In this document: one piece after another, positions 9,288-18,052 of the stretch
Position numbering within the stretch: the first letter of the stretch is position 1
Layout of the letters: each line of letters opens with the position of its first letter
DNA from: Candidatus Competibacteraceae bacterium
Lineage (GTDB): Bacteria; Pseudomonadota; Gammaproteobacteria; Competibacterales; Competibacteraceae
Assembly (NCBI GenBank): GCA_016712625.1
Contig: JADJQQ010000030.1
Span: forward strand, 90,074-154,073
DNA: 64,000 nt
Direction of reading: 5' to 3'
Notes under the pieces: model-generated
The model's database searches: none
What the model was told of the DNA's origin: nothing
The model's input: only the letters and a program-made list of their open reading frames with translations
Program-made: the position numbers and the translations under genes

Positions 9288-9599
9288 TTAACCCATCTTC
9301 AAACCAACGAAAAATCCAGCGGCCCCACCTACCCCGACCCCGCCAAGACCCGACAAGCTATTAACTAAAAACGAGCCTAATCGATTAACGGCGCTGGTTC
9401 CTTTTTCAACAGCATGAGTTAGATCCGCGCCACTGATACTGATTACGCCATAATAACCGGCAACAAAAAGAGCGACTATTGACAGTCCGAGTAGGAATAA
9501 GCCAATTTTTAACGTCTTTTTCATAAAATAACCGACCGCCATGCCCATTAGAAACGGAGCGCCGATAGTTATCAGAAGAAATGAACCACTTTCATTCAT
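9288..9599 (-). CDS. FUN14 family small membrane protein
   Basis: A 103-residue protein with three hydrophobic segments. The first part, GMAVGYFMKKTLKIGLFLLG, carries the G-x-x-x-G-Y-x-x-K-K-x-x-K pattern of the FUN14 domain. VAGYYGVISISGADL then matches the family's aromatic/glycine block, and a Gly-rich C-terminal membrane segment (GVGVGGAAGFFVGLKMG) closes it. Eukaryotic FUN14 proteins are mitochondrial outer-membrane factors; bacterial members have no settled role. ATG 9599 is the only sensible start. Confidence 0.75.
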   Translation of the reverse strand: MNESGSFLLITIGAPFLMGMAVGYFMKKTLKIGLFLLGLSIVALFVAGYYGVISISGADLTHAVEKGTSAVNRLGSFLVNSLSGLGGVGVGGAAGFFVGLKMG

Positions 9600-9902
9600 A
9601 GAATTGTCCCGAGGCGATAAGCTGGTTCCCGCAGAGATATTTTAAAATTTCAGTGGATAAAGCCATCAAAGGCGCATCCTTTCCTTATTTCAAACCACCC
9701 TTTCCAAAGCACATGGTAAGTTTTTGTTGGTCTGATAACCGATATTCTCCATAGCTCCACGCCTTGCCATGCGGTCACGACCTCCTGGAAGATCACATCT
9801 TACGGTAAAATTAAAGCAGTCGAAAAATCTTCGACCGCTTGACGAACAGCGTTGGTGAGCTTGACCGAGCGACGGCAGTACTCTGCCTGCCCCTGGCCGC
9901 CT
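9600..9902. other. Intergenic stretch without a supported gene
   Basis: About 300 bp between the FUN14 gene start and the end of the first yceI-like gene. The part near 9600 should carry the FUN14 promoter on the minus strand. I saw no convincing reading frame, hairpin terminator or repeat here. Confidence 0.6.
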
Positions 9903-10469
9903 TTAAGGTCGCGGTTTCAGGCGCAGTTTGAATTTTATTTGGACCTCGTTGGCCACCGTATCGGTATCGGCCCATTGACCGTCCCCGACGTTGAAATCCA
10001 GCCGCTTGATCTCAAACTGCCCTTCCGCCAATAAATCCGAGCCTTCGGTTTTCAGGCTCAATGGCGCACTGATATCCCGACTGACCCCTTTCAGCGTCAA
10101 TATCCCATCCACCTGATAAGCGCCGCCATCGAGTTTTCGAAACTGCTTGGATTCAAAGGTCGCTTCCGGGAAACCGGCCGTATCGAACCACCGCTTTCGC
10201 TTCACCTCAGTCGTAAAATCCGACGCCGGCAAAGCGACGCTGTTCATATCGATCACCACCCGAATCCGGCTTTTGTCGATGGCGGCCGGATCAAGCGCGG
10301 CATCCGCTGTAAATTTCTGGAACCTACCTTGAGCCGACGCTCCCATCTGCTTGCCGACAAACGTAATTTCACTTTGCTCCGGCGCCAACGCCTGTCCGGC
10401 CTGAACGCCCAGCGCGGCCAGCCCAAACCCCAGCACGGCCGCACTCTGCCACAACCAACGCTTTAGCAT
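9903..10469 (-). CDS. YceI family periplasmic protein
   Basis: A 188-residue exported protein. The N-terminus (MLKRWLWQ, hydrophobic core, VQAGQA) is a Sec signal peptide. The mature part has the YceI lipocalin-like pattern: EITFVGKQMGASAQGRFQKF, IDMNSV, a KRKRWFDTAGFPEATFESK block, and LTLKGVSRDISAPLSL. YceI proteins bind isoprenoid or amphiphilic ligands in the periplasm. ATG 10469 has AAGGGG at good spacing; a GTG at 10478 overlapping the cytochrome stop is the alternative. It follows the cytochrome b561 gene directly, a pairing frequently seen for this family. Confidence 0.9.
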   Translation of the reverse strand: MLKRWLWQSAAVLGFGLAALGVQAGQALAPEQSEITFVGKQMGASAQGRFQKFTADAALDPAAIDKSRIRVVIDMNSVALPASDFTTEVKRKRWFDTAGFPEATFESKQFRKLDGGAYQVDGILTLKGVSRDISAPLSLKTEGSDLLAEGQFEIKRLDFNVGDGQWADTDTVANEVQIKFKLRLKPRP

Positions 10470-10474
10470 CTTCG

Positions 10475-11032
10475 TCACCCCTTCCGCTCAAGCCAAGGAA
10501 CCATCCGCGCCAATACATCGTCGCGTTCGATGAAATGATGTTTCAGCGCCGCGCCGACATGCGCGCCAAACACTGCCAGCAGGGTATAGTTCAGCCCGAT
10601 ATGTACCGTGTGCAACCAGTCTCCCAGTTCTTCGTTTGCACCGATCAAATCCGGGAGCGGCAAAATCCCTAGGTACACCACCGAAAATCCTCTGGCGGAA
10701 CTAAATAACCAACCACTGAGTGGTATGGCGAACATCAGCCCATACAGCAGAAAATGAACCCCTTCCGCCGCTTTTTGCTGCCAGAGCGGCACCGAGGCCG
10801 GCAGCGCGGGCGCGGGATGACCGAGCCGCCAGAGCAAGCGTACCGCCGTCAGTCCGAGCACGGTGATGCCCAACCACTTGTGCCAGGAAATCCAGCGCAG
10901 CTTCCGCGGGCTGTTTTCCATATCCGCCATCGTCCAGCCCAGGGCAAACGCCACGATGATCAATACCGCTATTAGCCAGTGCAGTCCGATTGCCGTGCGG
11001 GTATAACGCGTCGTCACCACATTCAGCCTCAT
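10475..11032 (-). CDS. Cytochrome b561 (di-haem membrane cytochrome)
   Basis: A 185-residue four-helix membrane cytochrome of the bacterial b561 (YodB/CybB) family. Histidines at the expected helix positions are visible: AIGLHWLIAVLII in helix 1, ISWHKWLGITVLGL in helix 2, and LHTVHIGLNYTLLAVFGAHVGAALKHH in the C-terminal pair. It probably passes electrons between quinol and a periplasmic partner. Start chosen at ATG 11032; a GTG at 11068 would add 12 non-conserved residues. Located between two yceI-like genes on the same strand, likely one operon. Confidence 0.9.
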   Translation of the reverse strand: MRLNVVTTRYTRTAIGLHWLIAVLIIVAFALGWTMADMENSPRKLRWISWHKWLGITVLGLTAVRLLWRLGHPAPALPASVPLWQQKAAEGVHFLLYGLMFAIPLSGWLFSSARGFSVVYLGILPLPDLIGANEELGDWLHTVHIGLNYTLLAVFGAHVGAALKHHFIERDDVLARMVPWLERKG

Positions 11033-11106
11033 TTCGTTTGAATTCCAACACGATGGCCTGGATTTCACCTTACCGCTTCATCCAGGCCACTGCCATGATT
11101 AGCTTG

Positions 11107-11692
11107 CTATTCTCGCGCCGCCTCAACGGCAATAGAGAGCTTCACTTCCTCTCCGACAGCACCCTGATAGGCCGAAATCCCGAAATCGCCACGGTTGATT
11201 GTCGCGGTGGCGTCCGCGCCGCAATAATGCTTCTTAGCCACCGGATGTTCGCCGCACTTGAAGCGGGAGAAGGTTAGCGTGACTGGTTTAGTGACGCCGC
11301 GCAAGGTCAGCTGGCCCTTGGCCTTGGTCGGCAGATCGCCGTCAAATTCGATCTGATCGGCCTTATAGGTGATGGTCGGATACTTGGCGACATCGAAAAA
11401 ATCCTCACCACGCAAATGATTGTCACGCTTGGCAAAGGCGGTATCCAGACTGTTGGCGTCGATCACCACTTCGACCGAACCTTTTTTCGCCGCAAAATCC
11501 AAGGTGGCGGCGCCCGTGGTCTTGTGGAACAGGCCACGGGTGGTAGATCCAGCCCAGATGGGTAAGTTCAAAATACGGATAAGTATGAGAATTATCGATA
11601 ACGTATTTTTCAGGAGCGGCCTGGGCGACCGTGATGCAACCGATTCCCAAGGTCATTGCAAACAAAGTACTGCTAACAAGCTGTTTCATCAT
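11107..11692 (-). CDS. Second YceI family protein, one frameshift
   Basis: The N-terminal part starts at 11692 (MMKQLVSSTLFAMTLGIG, signal peptide ending QAA) and reads YVIDNSHTYPYFELTHLGW. The rest continues one frame over with GSTTRGLFHKTTG, IDANSLDTAF, HLRGEDFFDVAKYPTITY and LTLRGVTKPVTLTFSRF, ending at 11107. An extra base near 11540 in the codons after HLGW explains the break. The reconstructed protein is about 194 residues, normal for YceI. Upstream of cytochrome b561 and the other yceI-like gene, same strand. Confidence 0.85.
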
Positions 11693-11737
11693 GATGTCCT
11701 CAAGGCAATAAGATTAAAATTATTGAAATCCAGGCGG

Positions 11738-12323
11738 TCAACCGGCGCCCGCTTTCCAACGCCGCGCGGCTTGCGCTATCCGTTGCCCGAAAGCCTTGGC
11801 CGTTTCTAAATCCCCCGGCAACGGCCCTTCATCGGGCGTGGAATCGGAAGGCGATTGCGCCATCAAGCCGGCAAACGATCCGAGGTAATTGATATCGTTG
11901 CGCTGTGCCGCCTTGGCGTTGGAGGGCAACATCCCGATGCCGGCCCAGATCATGGAATGCTGCATGGCCAACGTGAACAGATCATGCAAAGTGGAGAGCT
12001 TATCGCCGTTCATGGACGCGGAATTGGTGAAACCCGCCGCCAGTTTGTCCTTCCAAAGCTGGCTGAACCACGGCTTGCTGGACGTATCGGCAAACTTCTT
12101 GAACTGCCAAGACACGGAACCCATGTAAGTGGGGGCGCCGAAAATGATGGCGTCCGCCGCCGCTAGCCGATCCCAAGCGGCGTCTGGCACATTGCCCTCG
12201 GCCGTCGATCGCCAACAGCTCGGCTTGCGCACCCGCGGCACCGTGCACACCCGCATAAACAGCTTCGGCCTGTTTCTTGGTGTGCCCATAACCACTGTGG
12301 TAAGCGACGATGATGGCCGTCAT
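11738..12323 (-). CDS. Flavodoxin/NADPH:quinone oxidoreductase-like (WrbA-type) protein, one frameshift
   Basis: Starts at ATG 12323 after AAGGAGAGG. The N-terminal FMN phosphate-binding loop reads IIVAYHSGYGHTKKQAEAV. Near 12200 an extra base shifts the frame. The remainder reads WDRLAAADAIIFGAPTYMGS, the classic flavodoxin-like second motif, then FTNSASMNGDKLSTL and GSFAGLMAQ. Reconstructed length is about 195 residues. Proteins of this group reduce quinones by two electrons with FMN. Divergently transcribed from the adjacent LysR regulator, which suggests control by it. Confidence 0.82.
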
Positions 12324-12474
12324 CTGGACCTCTCCTTGAAAAATTAATTGACTGTTCGGCCGCAACAGCTTTCTGAAAAAGGCTTGCAGCCGCCGATTGT
12401 TATTTTTAGGATAGCTTCTGCTTTAAAACACATGAAGTGAGAATTTTGCGTTTTTATATTTGTAAAAAAGCACA

Positions 12475-13389
12475 ATGATCGAATGGGACGATTATCGTTA
12501 CTTTTTGGCGGTGGAACAGGCTGGCTCGGTATTGGCGGCGGCTCGGCGCTTGGGTGTGAATCACACCACCGTGCTACGGCGAATCGCTAGCCTGGAAAAG
12601 CGGCTGGGCGTCCGGCTGTTCGAGCGCTTGCGCACCGGTTACACCCCGACCGCCACTGGCGAAGAGTTACGCGAAGTCATAGCGCGCCTGCAACAAACCC
12701 TGCTTGCCGCCGAACACCGGTTGTCGGGTAAAGATTTGCAACTGTCGGGCGTGGTGCGGATCGCCACCACCGACACCCTGTCCACCGGCTTGTTATTGCC
12801 TCATCTCGCGGCGTTTTGGCAACGACATCCGCGCATCCAACTACAAATCATCGGCTCCAATCAATTGGTCAACCTGACCCGGCGAGACGCCGATGTCGCG
12901 ATCCGCGCCACCAATCAGCCGCCCGACAACCTGTTGGGCCGCAAAATCGGCGTGGCGCGGTCGGCCATCTACGCCGCGCCTCGTTATCTGGAAGCCCGAG
13001 GCTATGATTTGACCTCCAACCGACATCATTGGATCGGCCTGGATGAAACGCTGGCCCACCTCCCTGAATATCGCTGGCTGGAGCGGCGCGTTGCGCCAGA
13101 ACGCATTGCGTTACGACTCAGCAATCTGTTGCACAAGATCGAGGTGGTCAAGGCAGGTCACGGCATCGCGCCGCTGTTGTGCTTTCTGGCTGAGCGAGCG
13201 CCTGGCCTGATCCGCCTGACCGAGCCAGAACCGCTGTTCGATACGGATATTTGGTTGCTCGGTCATCCAGACTTGCGCCAGGTCGCCCGCGTTCGAGCGG
13301 TCATGGCCTTCATCACGGAATGCGCGGCGGCTGACAAGCTGCTGCAAGGTGGGCTTTCAAAGCGCCTCATGGCCAACAACCCCGAGTGA
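12475..13389 (+). CDS. LysR family transcriptional regulator
   Basis: A 304-residue regulator. The N-terminal winged helix-turn-helix covers about residues 3-62 (DYRYFLAVEQAGSVLAAARR then LGVNHTTVLRRIASLEKRLG), followed by the LysR linker and a periplasmic-binding-like effector domain. The HTTVLRRI variant of the recognition helix is typical of the subgroup that controls flavodoxin-like or quinone reductase genes. It faces away from the WrbA-like gene across about 150 bp. Effector unknown. No break seen. Confidence 0.9.
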   Translation: MIEWDDYRYFLAVEQAGSVLAAARRLGVNHTTVLRRIASLEKRLGVRLFERLRTGYTPTATGEELREVIARLQQTLLAAEHRLSGKDLQLSGVVRIATTDTLSTGLLLPHLAAFWQRHPRIQLQIIGSNQLVNLTRRDADVAIRATNQPPDNLLGRKIGVARSAIYAAPRYLEARGYDLTSNRHHWIGLDETLAHLPEYRWLERRVAPERIALRLSNLLHKIEVVKAGHGIAPLLCFLAERAPGLIRLTEPEPLFDTDIWLLGHPDLRQVARVRAVMAFITECAAADKLLQGGLSKRLMANNPE

Positions 13390-13699
13390 AGGGGCTAAAC
13401 CGTTCACGCGGTGGACTCCTTGGCCAAGCAGCTCATGTCCAACAACGCCCTCTTCCATTTAGAAAAGTAGTCAGTTATGAAAGCGTTCCCCCCGATGGAA
13501 TCGCCGGTTTATAAAAATCATCTTTTTAATCCAAGCTATACTTTCTTCTTCAACTTGTTTGGTCTGGGAACAGCCAAACGCTGGCATTACCATCATTTGA
13601 TGCTGCCAATCATTCTATGGAATGCTACATTAGAGCCTAAAATCCCATGCAAATGGCTATTGAAAACCTTAACAAGCGTAACGTCGAGGAGCAGAGGTA
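13390..13699. promoter_or_regulatory. Intergenic region upstream of frdABCD
   Basis: About 310 bp, AT-richer than the flanks. It should contain the fumarate reductase promoter. A TATACT at 13537-13542 could be a -10 element but I see no matching -35 and no clear FNR-type palindrome. An 80-codon open frame here (13477-13719) lacks a ribosome site and family features, and I do not support it. Confidence 0.4.
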
Positions 13700-15460
13700 A
13701 TGGAGATAATCCAAACTGACATCGCAATCGTCGGTGCGGGAGGAGCGGGGCTGCGCGCCGCCATCGCACTTGCGGAGGCCGATCCGAAGCTTCGCATTGC
13801 CCTCATCTCGAAGGTCTACCCGATGCGCAGCCACACCTGCGCGGCCGAAGGGGGAGCCGCCGGCGTCATCAAATCCGACGATAGCCTCGATCTCCATTTC
13901 GGCGATACCGTGGGCGGCGGCGACTGGCTGTGCGATCAGGATGCCGTCGAATACTTCATCAATGAAGCCCCCAAGGAATTGATTCAGCTGGAGCATTGGG
14001 GTTGCCCCTGGAGCCGTGAGCCAGACGGCTCGGTGGCGGTGCGGCCCTTTGGCGGCATGAAAATCAGGCGCACCTGGTTCGCCGCCGACAAATCCGGCTT
14101 TCACATTCTCCACACCCTGTTCCAGACCTCGCTCCAATATCCAAGCATCCAGCGTTTCGACGAGTATTACGCCACCGATTTGCTGGTGGACGACGGACGC
14201 TGCCAAGGCTTGACCGCCCTGGAAATCCGCAGCGGCCAGATGAGGCAGTTTCAGGCCAAGGCCGTGATCATCGCCGCCGGTGGGGCGGGCAAGATGTTCC
14301 CCTTCACCACCAATGGCGCGATCAAGACCGGCGATGGCATGGCCCTGGCCTATCGCGCCGGGGTGCCGCTCAAAGACATGGAGTTCGTGCAATATCATCC
14401 GACGGGACTGCCCAACAACGGCATCCTGCTCACCGAGGGCTGTCGCGGCGAGGGCGGCATCCTGGTCAACAAAGACGGGCGGCGCTATTTGCAGGATTAC
14501 GGCATGGGGCCGGAAACGCCCGTCGGCCAGCCGGTGCTAAAGACCATGGAACTTGGCCCGCGCGACCGGCTAAGCCAATCGTTCTGGCACGAGCAGCGCA
14601 AGGGCAACACCGTCTCGACCCCGTGGGGCGATTGCGTGTTGCTAGACATGCGTCACTTGGGCGAGAAGAAGATTAACGAGCGCTTGCCGTTGGTGCGCGA
14701 CCTTTGCATCAGCTATCTGGGCATGGACCCGGTCAAGGAGCCGATCCCGATCCGGCCGGTGGTGCATTACTGCATGGGCGGCATCCATACCGACATCAAG
14801 GCGGCCACCCCCGTGTCGGGCCTGTTCGCGGCGGGCGAATGCGCGTGCGTGAGCATCAACGGCGCGAATCGGCTAGGCTCTAACTCCTTGACTGAACTAC
14901 TAGTGTTCGGGCGGCGGGCGGCATTGAGCGCCATTGAACACCTCCAATCCGGCTTGCCCGACAGCAACGACGCCGCGCTGGCGGCTCAAGCCAAAAACTC
15001 GGAAGACCGCATCCGCGCCCTGTTCGACAAAAGCGCGGGCACGGAAACCGTCGCCGGGCTGCGCAAGGAAATGATGGCCACCATGGAAGAGAACGCCGGC
15101 ATTTACCGCACGGGCGAGGAATTGGCGCGGGCGTGCGAGAAGGTCGCCGAGCTGCGCCAGCGCTATGTCAACCTGGGGTTAACCGATAAAAGCAAGGTGT
15201 TCAACACCGACCTGATGCAGGCGCTGGAGTTAGGCTCCATGCTTGATTGCGCCGAGGCGGTCGCGGTCGGCGCGCGAGATCGCAAGGAATCGCGCGGCGC
15301 GCACCAGCGGCTCGACTTCACCGAGCGGGATGACCAGAACTTCCTCAAGCATACCCTAAGCTACTATCATCCCAAGGAACCGCCGCGCGTCGAGTATCTC
15401 GATGTCGTGATCACCAAGTCGCAGCCCGGGGTCCGCGATTACTCAGGAGCCAAGAAATGA
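13700..15460 (+). CDS. frdA: Fumarate reductase flavoprotein subunit
   Basis: The 586-residue catalytic subunit of quinol:fumarate reductase. The FAD dinucleotide-binding motif IVGAGGAGLRAAIA is at residues 10-23. RSHTCAAEGG contains His45, the expected site of covalent FAD attachment. WGCPWSREPDGS, FVQYHPTGLP, TEGCRGEGG and ANRLGSNSL are conserved active-site blocks, and KESRGAHQR lies near the C-terminus. Sequence and gene order follow E. coli frdABCD rather than sdhCDAB. Preceded by GAGGAGCAGAGG. Its stop overlaps the frdB start. Intact. Confidence 0.95.
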   Translation: MEIIQTDIAIVGAGGAGLRAAIALAEADPKLRIALISKVYPMRSHTCAAEGGAAGVIKSDDSLDLHFGDTVGGGDWLCDQDAVEYFINEAPKELIQLEHWGCPWSREPDGSVAVRPFGGMKIRRTWFAADKSGFHILHTLFQTSLQYPSIQRFDEYYATDLLVDDGRCQGLTALEIRSGQMRQFQAKAVIIAAGGAGKMFPFTTNGAIKTGDGMALAYRAGVPLKDMEFVQYHPTGLPNNGILLTEGCRGEGGILVNKDGRRYLQDYGMGPETPVGQPVLKTMELGPRDRLSQSFWHEQRKGNTVSTPWGDCVLLDMRHLGEKKINERLPLVRDLCISYLGMDPVKEPIPIRPVVHYCMGGIHTDIKAATPVSGLFAAGECACVSINGANRLGSNSLTELLVFGRRAALSAIEHLQSGLPDSNDAALAAQAKNSEDRIRALFDKSAGTETVAGLRKEMMATMEENAGIYRTGEELARACEKVAELRQRYVNLGLTDKSKVFNTDLMQALELGSMLDCAEAVAVGARDRKESRGAHQRLDFTERDDQNFLKHTLSYYHPKEPPRVEYLDVVITKSQPGVRDYSGAKK

Positions 15461-16203
15461 GCGAAGAACGCCAAATCCAATTGGAGGTGCTCCGCTACAA
15501 TCCGGAGACCGACCTTGAGCCTCGGTATCAGACCTATACCGTCCCGTGCGTGAACGAATGGGTCGTGCTCGATGCGCTCAATTACGTTAAGGAAAATCTG
15601 GACCCGACGCTTAGTTTCCGCTGGTCCTGTCACATGGCGGTCTGCGGCAGTTGCGGCTACATGATCAACGGCGAACCCAAACTCGGCTGCAAGGCGTTCA
15701 TCCACGAATACGGCGATCATATTCGAGTCGAACCGTTGGCGCACTTCCCCATCGAGCGAGATTTAGTCACGGTCGTTGAGGATTTCATCACCAAATTCGC
15801 CAGCGTCAAGCCCTACCTGATCCCGAAGGAAGAGAAGCCGATCAGCGCCGGTGAGTACAAGCAAACGCCGGCGCAGCTGATGAAGTTCAAGCAGTACACG
15901 CTGTGCATCAACTGCATGCTGTGTTACGCCGCGTGCCCGCAATACGGCCTGGTGCCGGAATTCCTCGGCCCGGCGGCGATCTCGATGGCCCACCGCTACA
16001 ACCAGGATTCGCGGGACGGCGGCCGCGACCAGCGTCAGGAAGTGATCGCCTCGCATGAAGGCGTCTGGGAATGCTCCTTCGTCGGCGCTTGCTCGGAAGT
16101 GTGTCCCAAGCATGTCGATCCCGCTGGCGCGCTCCAGCAAGTCAAGGTGGCGAGCACCATCGACTGGTACCAAGAGCACTTGATGCCGTGGAGTAAAAAA
16201 TGA
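15457..16203 (+). CDS. frdB: Fumarate reductase iron-sulfur subunit
   Basis: A 248-residue subunit that relays electrons from the membrane quinol site to FrdA. The [2Fe-2S] ligands are Cys58, Cys63, Cys66 and Cys78 (CHMAVCGSCG and GCKAF). The [4Fe-4S] cluster is bound by CINCMLCYAACP (Cys150-160). The [3Fe-4S] site is in GACSEVCPKHVDP. ATG 15457 overlaps the frdA stop by four bases (ATGA), and the frdC start overlaps its own end the same way, a tightly coupled operon. Confidence 0.95.
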   Translation: MSEERQIQLEVLRYNPETDLEPRYQTYTVPCVNEWVVLDALNYVKENLDPTLSFRWSCHMAVCGSCGYMINGEPKLGCKAFIHEYGDHIRVEPLAHFPIERDLVTVVEDFITKFASVKPYLIPKEEKPISAGEYKQTPAQLMKFKQYTLCINCMLCYAACPQYGLVPEFLGPAAISMAHRYNQDSRDGGRDQRQEVIASHEGVWECSFVGACSEVCPKHVDPAGALQQVKVASTIDWYQEHLMPWSKK

Positions 16204-16586
16204 GCAGCAAACCGTATATCCGTGAAGTCCCTAAAACCAGCTGGTTTTTCCGCCAGCCGCGCTACATGCGCTACATGGCGCGCGAAGTCACCTCTTTTTT
16301 CATCGGCGCCTTTACGCTGCTGCTGGTGGTTGGGCTGAAAAGGCTGGCGGAAGGGCCGGAAGCCTTCCAAAGCTTTCTGGACGCACTGCGCGGCCCGCTG
16401 GGGGTCTTGTTCTGTGTGGCGGCGTTGGTGGCGGCCATTTATCACAGCACCTCGTGGTTTAACGTAACGCCGCAGGCCATGCCGATCCAGCGTGGCGAGG
16501 AGTTTGTACCCGGTAAAATGATCGTTGGCGCGCACTATGCCATTTGGGCAGTGGTGTCGCTCATCGTGCTGATTATGGGGATCTAA
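16200..16586 (+). CDS. frdC: Fumarate reductase membrane anchor subunit C
   Basis: A 128-residue membrane protein with three transmembrane helices, matching E. coli FrdC in length and position. The N-terminus YIREVPKTSWFFRQPRYMRY matches the conserved lead-in to helix 1. Together with FrdD it anchors FrdAB and forms the quinol site; no haem ligands of the SdhC type are apparent. Coupled to frdB by an ATGA overlap. Confidence 0.93.
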   Translation: MSSKPYIREVPKTSWFFRQPRYMRYMAREVTSFFIGAFTLLLVVGLKRLAEGPEAFQSFLDALRGPLGVLFCVAALVAAIYHSTSWFNVTPQAMPIQRGEEFVPGKMIVGAHYAIWAVVSLIVLIMGI

Positions 16587-16588
16587 CC

Positions 16589-16933
16589 ATGGCTAAATCC
16601 AACAAACCCATCGTGTGGGGGCTATTCGCGGCGGGCGGCACGGTCACGGCGTTTATTACTCCGGCGCTGGTGCTGCTCACATTGTTTGCCGCGATGCGTT
16701 TCGCGCCGACTATGTTCACCTATGAGAGCATCCATGCCTTCGCCGCCAACTGGCTGGGTAAGGTGATCATTTTTGGCGTGATCACCCTGTCACTATGGCA
16801 CGCCGCGCACCGCTTTCGGGTTACCCTCTACGATTTTGGCGTCCGCGCTGATCTGGTGGTGGCGACGATCCTTTACATCATCGCCGCCATTGGAACGATT
16901 TCGGCCTTTTTCTCGCTGCTGTCGATTCATTGA
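16589..16933 (+). CDS. frdD: Fumarate reductase membrane anchor subunit D
   Basis: A 114-residue protein with three membrane helices, the second anchor subunit. MAKSNKPIVWGLFAAGGTVT and the helix 2-3 region SLWHAAHRFRVTLYDFG match FrdD. I place the start at ATG 16589, two bases after the frdC stop; an in-frame upstream codon at 16544 would overlap frdC heavily. Last gene before a strong terminator. Confidence 0.93.
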   Translation: MAKSNKPIVWGLFAAGGTVTAFITPALVLLTLFAAMRFAPTMFTYESIHAFAANWLGKVIIFGVITLSLWHAAHRFRVTLYDFGVRADLVVATILYIIAAIGTISAFFSLLSIH

Positions 16934-16994
16934 TTACTTTGGCAGACGCTGATTTCCCCGAATGCCGCTAGCTTTACCTTAATCTTTATCCACT

Positions 16995-17027
16995 CCGTTT
17001 CCCGCCTTGCGGGAAACGGCTTTTTTT
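16995..17027 (+). terminator. Rho-independent terminator after frdABCD
   Basis: An 11-bp perfect stem (CCGTTTCCCGC with GCGGGAAACGG), a 3-base loop and a run of seven T. It lies 60 bp past the frdD stop and upstream of rquA, so rquA needs its own promoter or read-through. Confidence 0.92.
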
Positions 17028-17168
17028 GTTGCCCCACCCAGTCCGGCCAAGGGCCTGGATGATGGCTTAACCGCAACTGTGATTAATCGAGGCCTCAACC
17101 GTATCCACCGCGCCCTGAGCATCCATCGAGCGCCGTGGCCATGCCTCGCCTATTTAGGAAGCTTTGTA

Positions 17169-17960
17169 ATGAGTTCCCAATCCGTTCATACGGCTGCATT
17201 ATCCCAACCGCGCTCGCTAGAAGACGATGCGACGACGGAGTCCGGGGTTGCGCTGACCGAGAAAGAAATCCATCTGGAAGAATCGGCGGTGCCCCTGCCA
17301 GCTTATCTGCAACAAACCTACTGGTGGGCCTATTTACACCCGATGGCGGTGCGCGTGTTCGAGCGCCAATGGTTGGTCAATCTGATTCTATGGGGCAATT
17401 TCGCCCGGCTGCGCGATCTTGCCTTGGATGAACTGGGGACTTCGGTTGAAGGCGATGTCCTTCAGATCGCTTGCGTTTACGGCAACTTCACCGAGCGCCT
17501 GCTGCAACGGTTGACCCCGACAGCCCGGCTGGAGGTAGTGGATGTCGCCGAGGTCCAATTGGAAAATCTGAAAACCAAGCTCAACCAGACCTCGCACATC
17601 GTGTTGCACCACCAGGATTCCACCAACCTGAAATTTCCCGACGCCCGTTTCGACTCGGTGGTGCTGTTCTTTCTGTTGCACGAGCAACCCGAAGAGGTTC
17701 GGGCCAAGACCATCGCACAAGCCTTACGAGTGGTGAAACCGGGCGGCAAGGTGGTGTTCGTGGACTATCATCGACCGAGCCACTTCAATCCCTTTCGGTA
17801 TGTGATGGTGCCCATTCTCAGCACGCTGGAGCCTTTTGCGATGGACCTCTGGCGTCGTGATATCGCCGACTGGTTACCCGATTCGATCCACTCGACCGCG
17901 AAAATTGAAAAGCAAACCTATTTTGGCGGGCTTTATCAAAAAGTGGTGATTACTGTCTGA
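17169..17960 (+). CDS. rquA: Rhodoquinone biosynthesis methyltransferase-like protein RquA
   Basis: RquA converts ubiquinone to rhodoquinone, the low-potential quinone that lets fumarate reductase run towards succinate. The 263-residue protein carries the family block YWWAYLHPMAVRVFERQWLV followed by NLILWGNFARLRD (about residues 50-80). A modified SAM-binding loop LQIACVYGNFTERL and a C-terminal WRRDIADWLPD and FGGLYQKVV also match. The replacement of the usual SAM-binding E/DxGxGxG by ACVYGNF is typical of RquA. I start at ATG 17169; the upstream open frame lies over the terminator. Its place directly after frdABCD strongly supports the assignment. Confidence 0.9.
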   Translation: MSSQSVHTAALSQPRSLEDDATTESGVALTEKEIHLEESAVPLPAYLQQTYWWAYLHPMAVRVFERQWLVNLILWGNFARLRDLALDELGTSVEGDVLQIACVYGNFTERLLQRLTPTARLEVVDVAEVQLENLKTKLNQTSHIVLHHQDSTNLKFPDARFDSVVLFFLLHEQPEEVRAKTIAQALRVVKPGGKVVFVDYHRPSHFNPFRYVMVPILSTLEPFAMDLWRRDIADWLPDSIHSTAKIEKQTYFGGLYQKVVITV

Positions 17961-18052
17961 TACTCGGTATCACACAAGCCATCCATTCGGAGTCGGTTTA
18001 CCATACCAACCGTTCGTCGCGGGCAAGCGGACTCCTGTCCGACTGATGCGAT

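Noticed and set aside
13477..13719. An 80-codon frame upstream of frdA
   Set aside because: No ribosome site, no family pattern, and it runs into frdA; more likely the frd promoter region.
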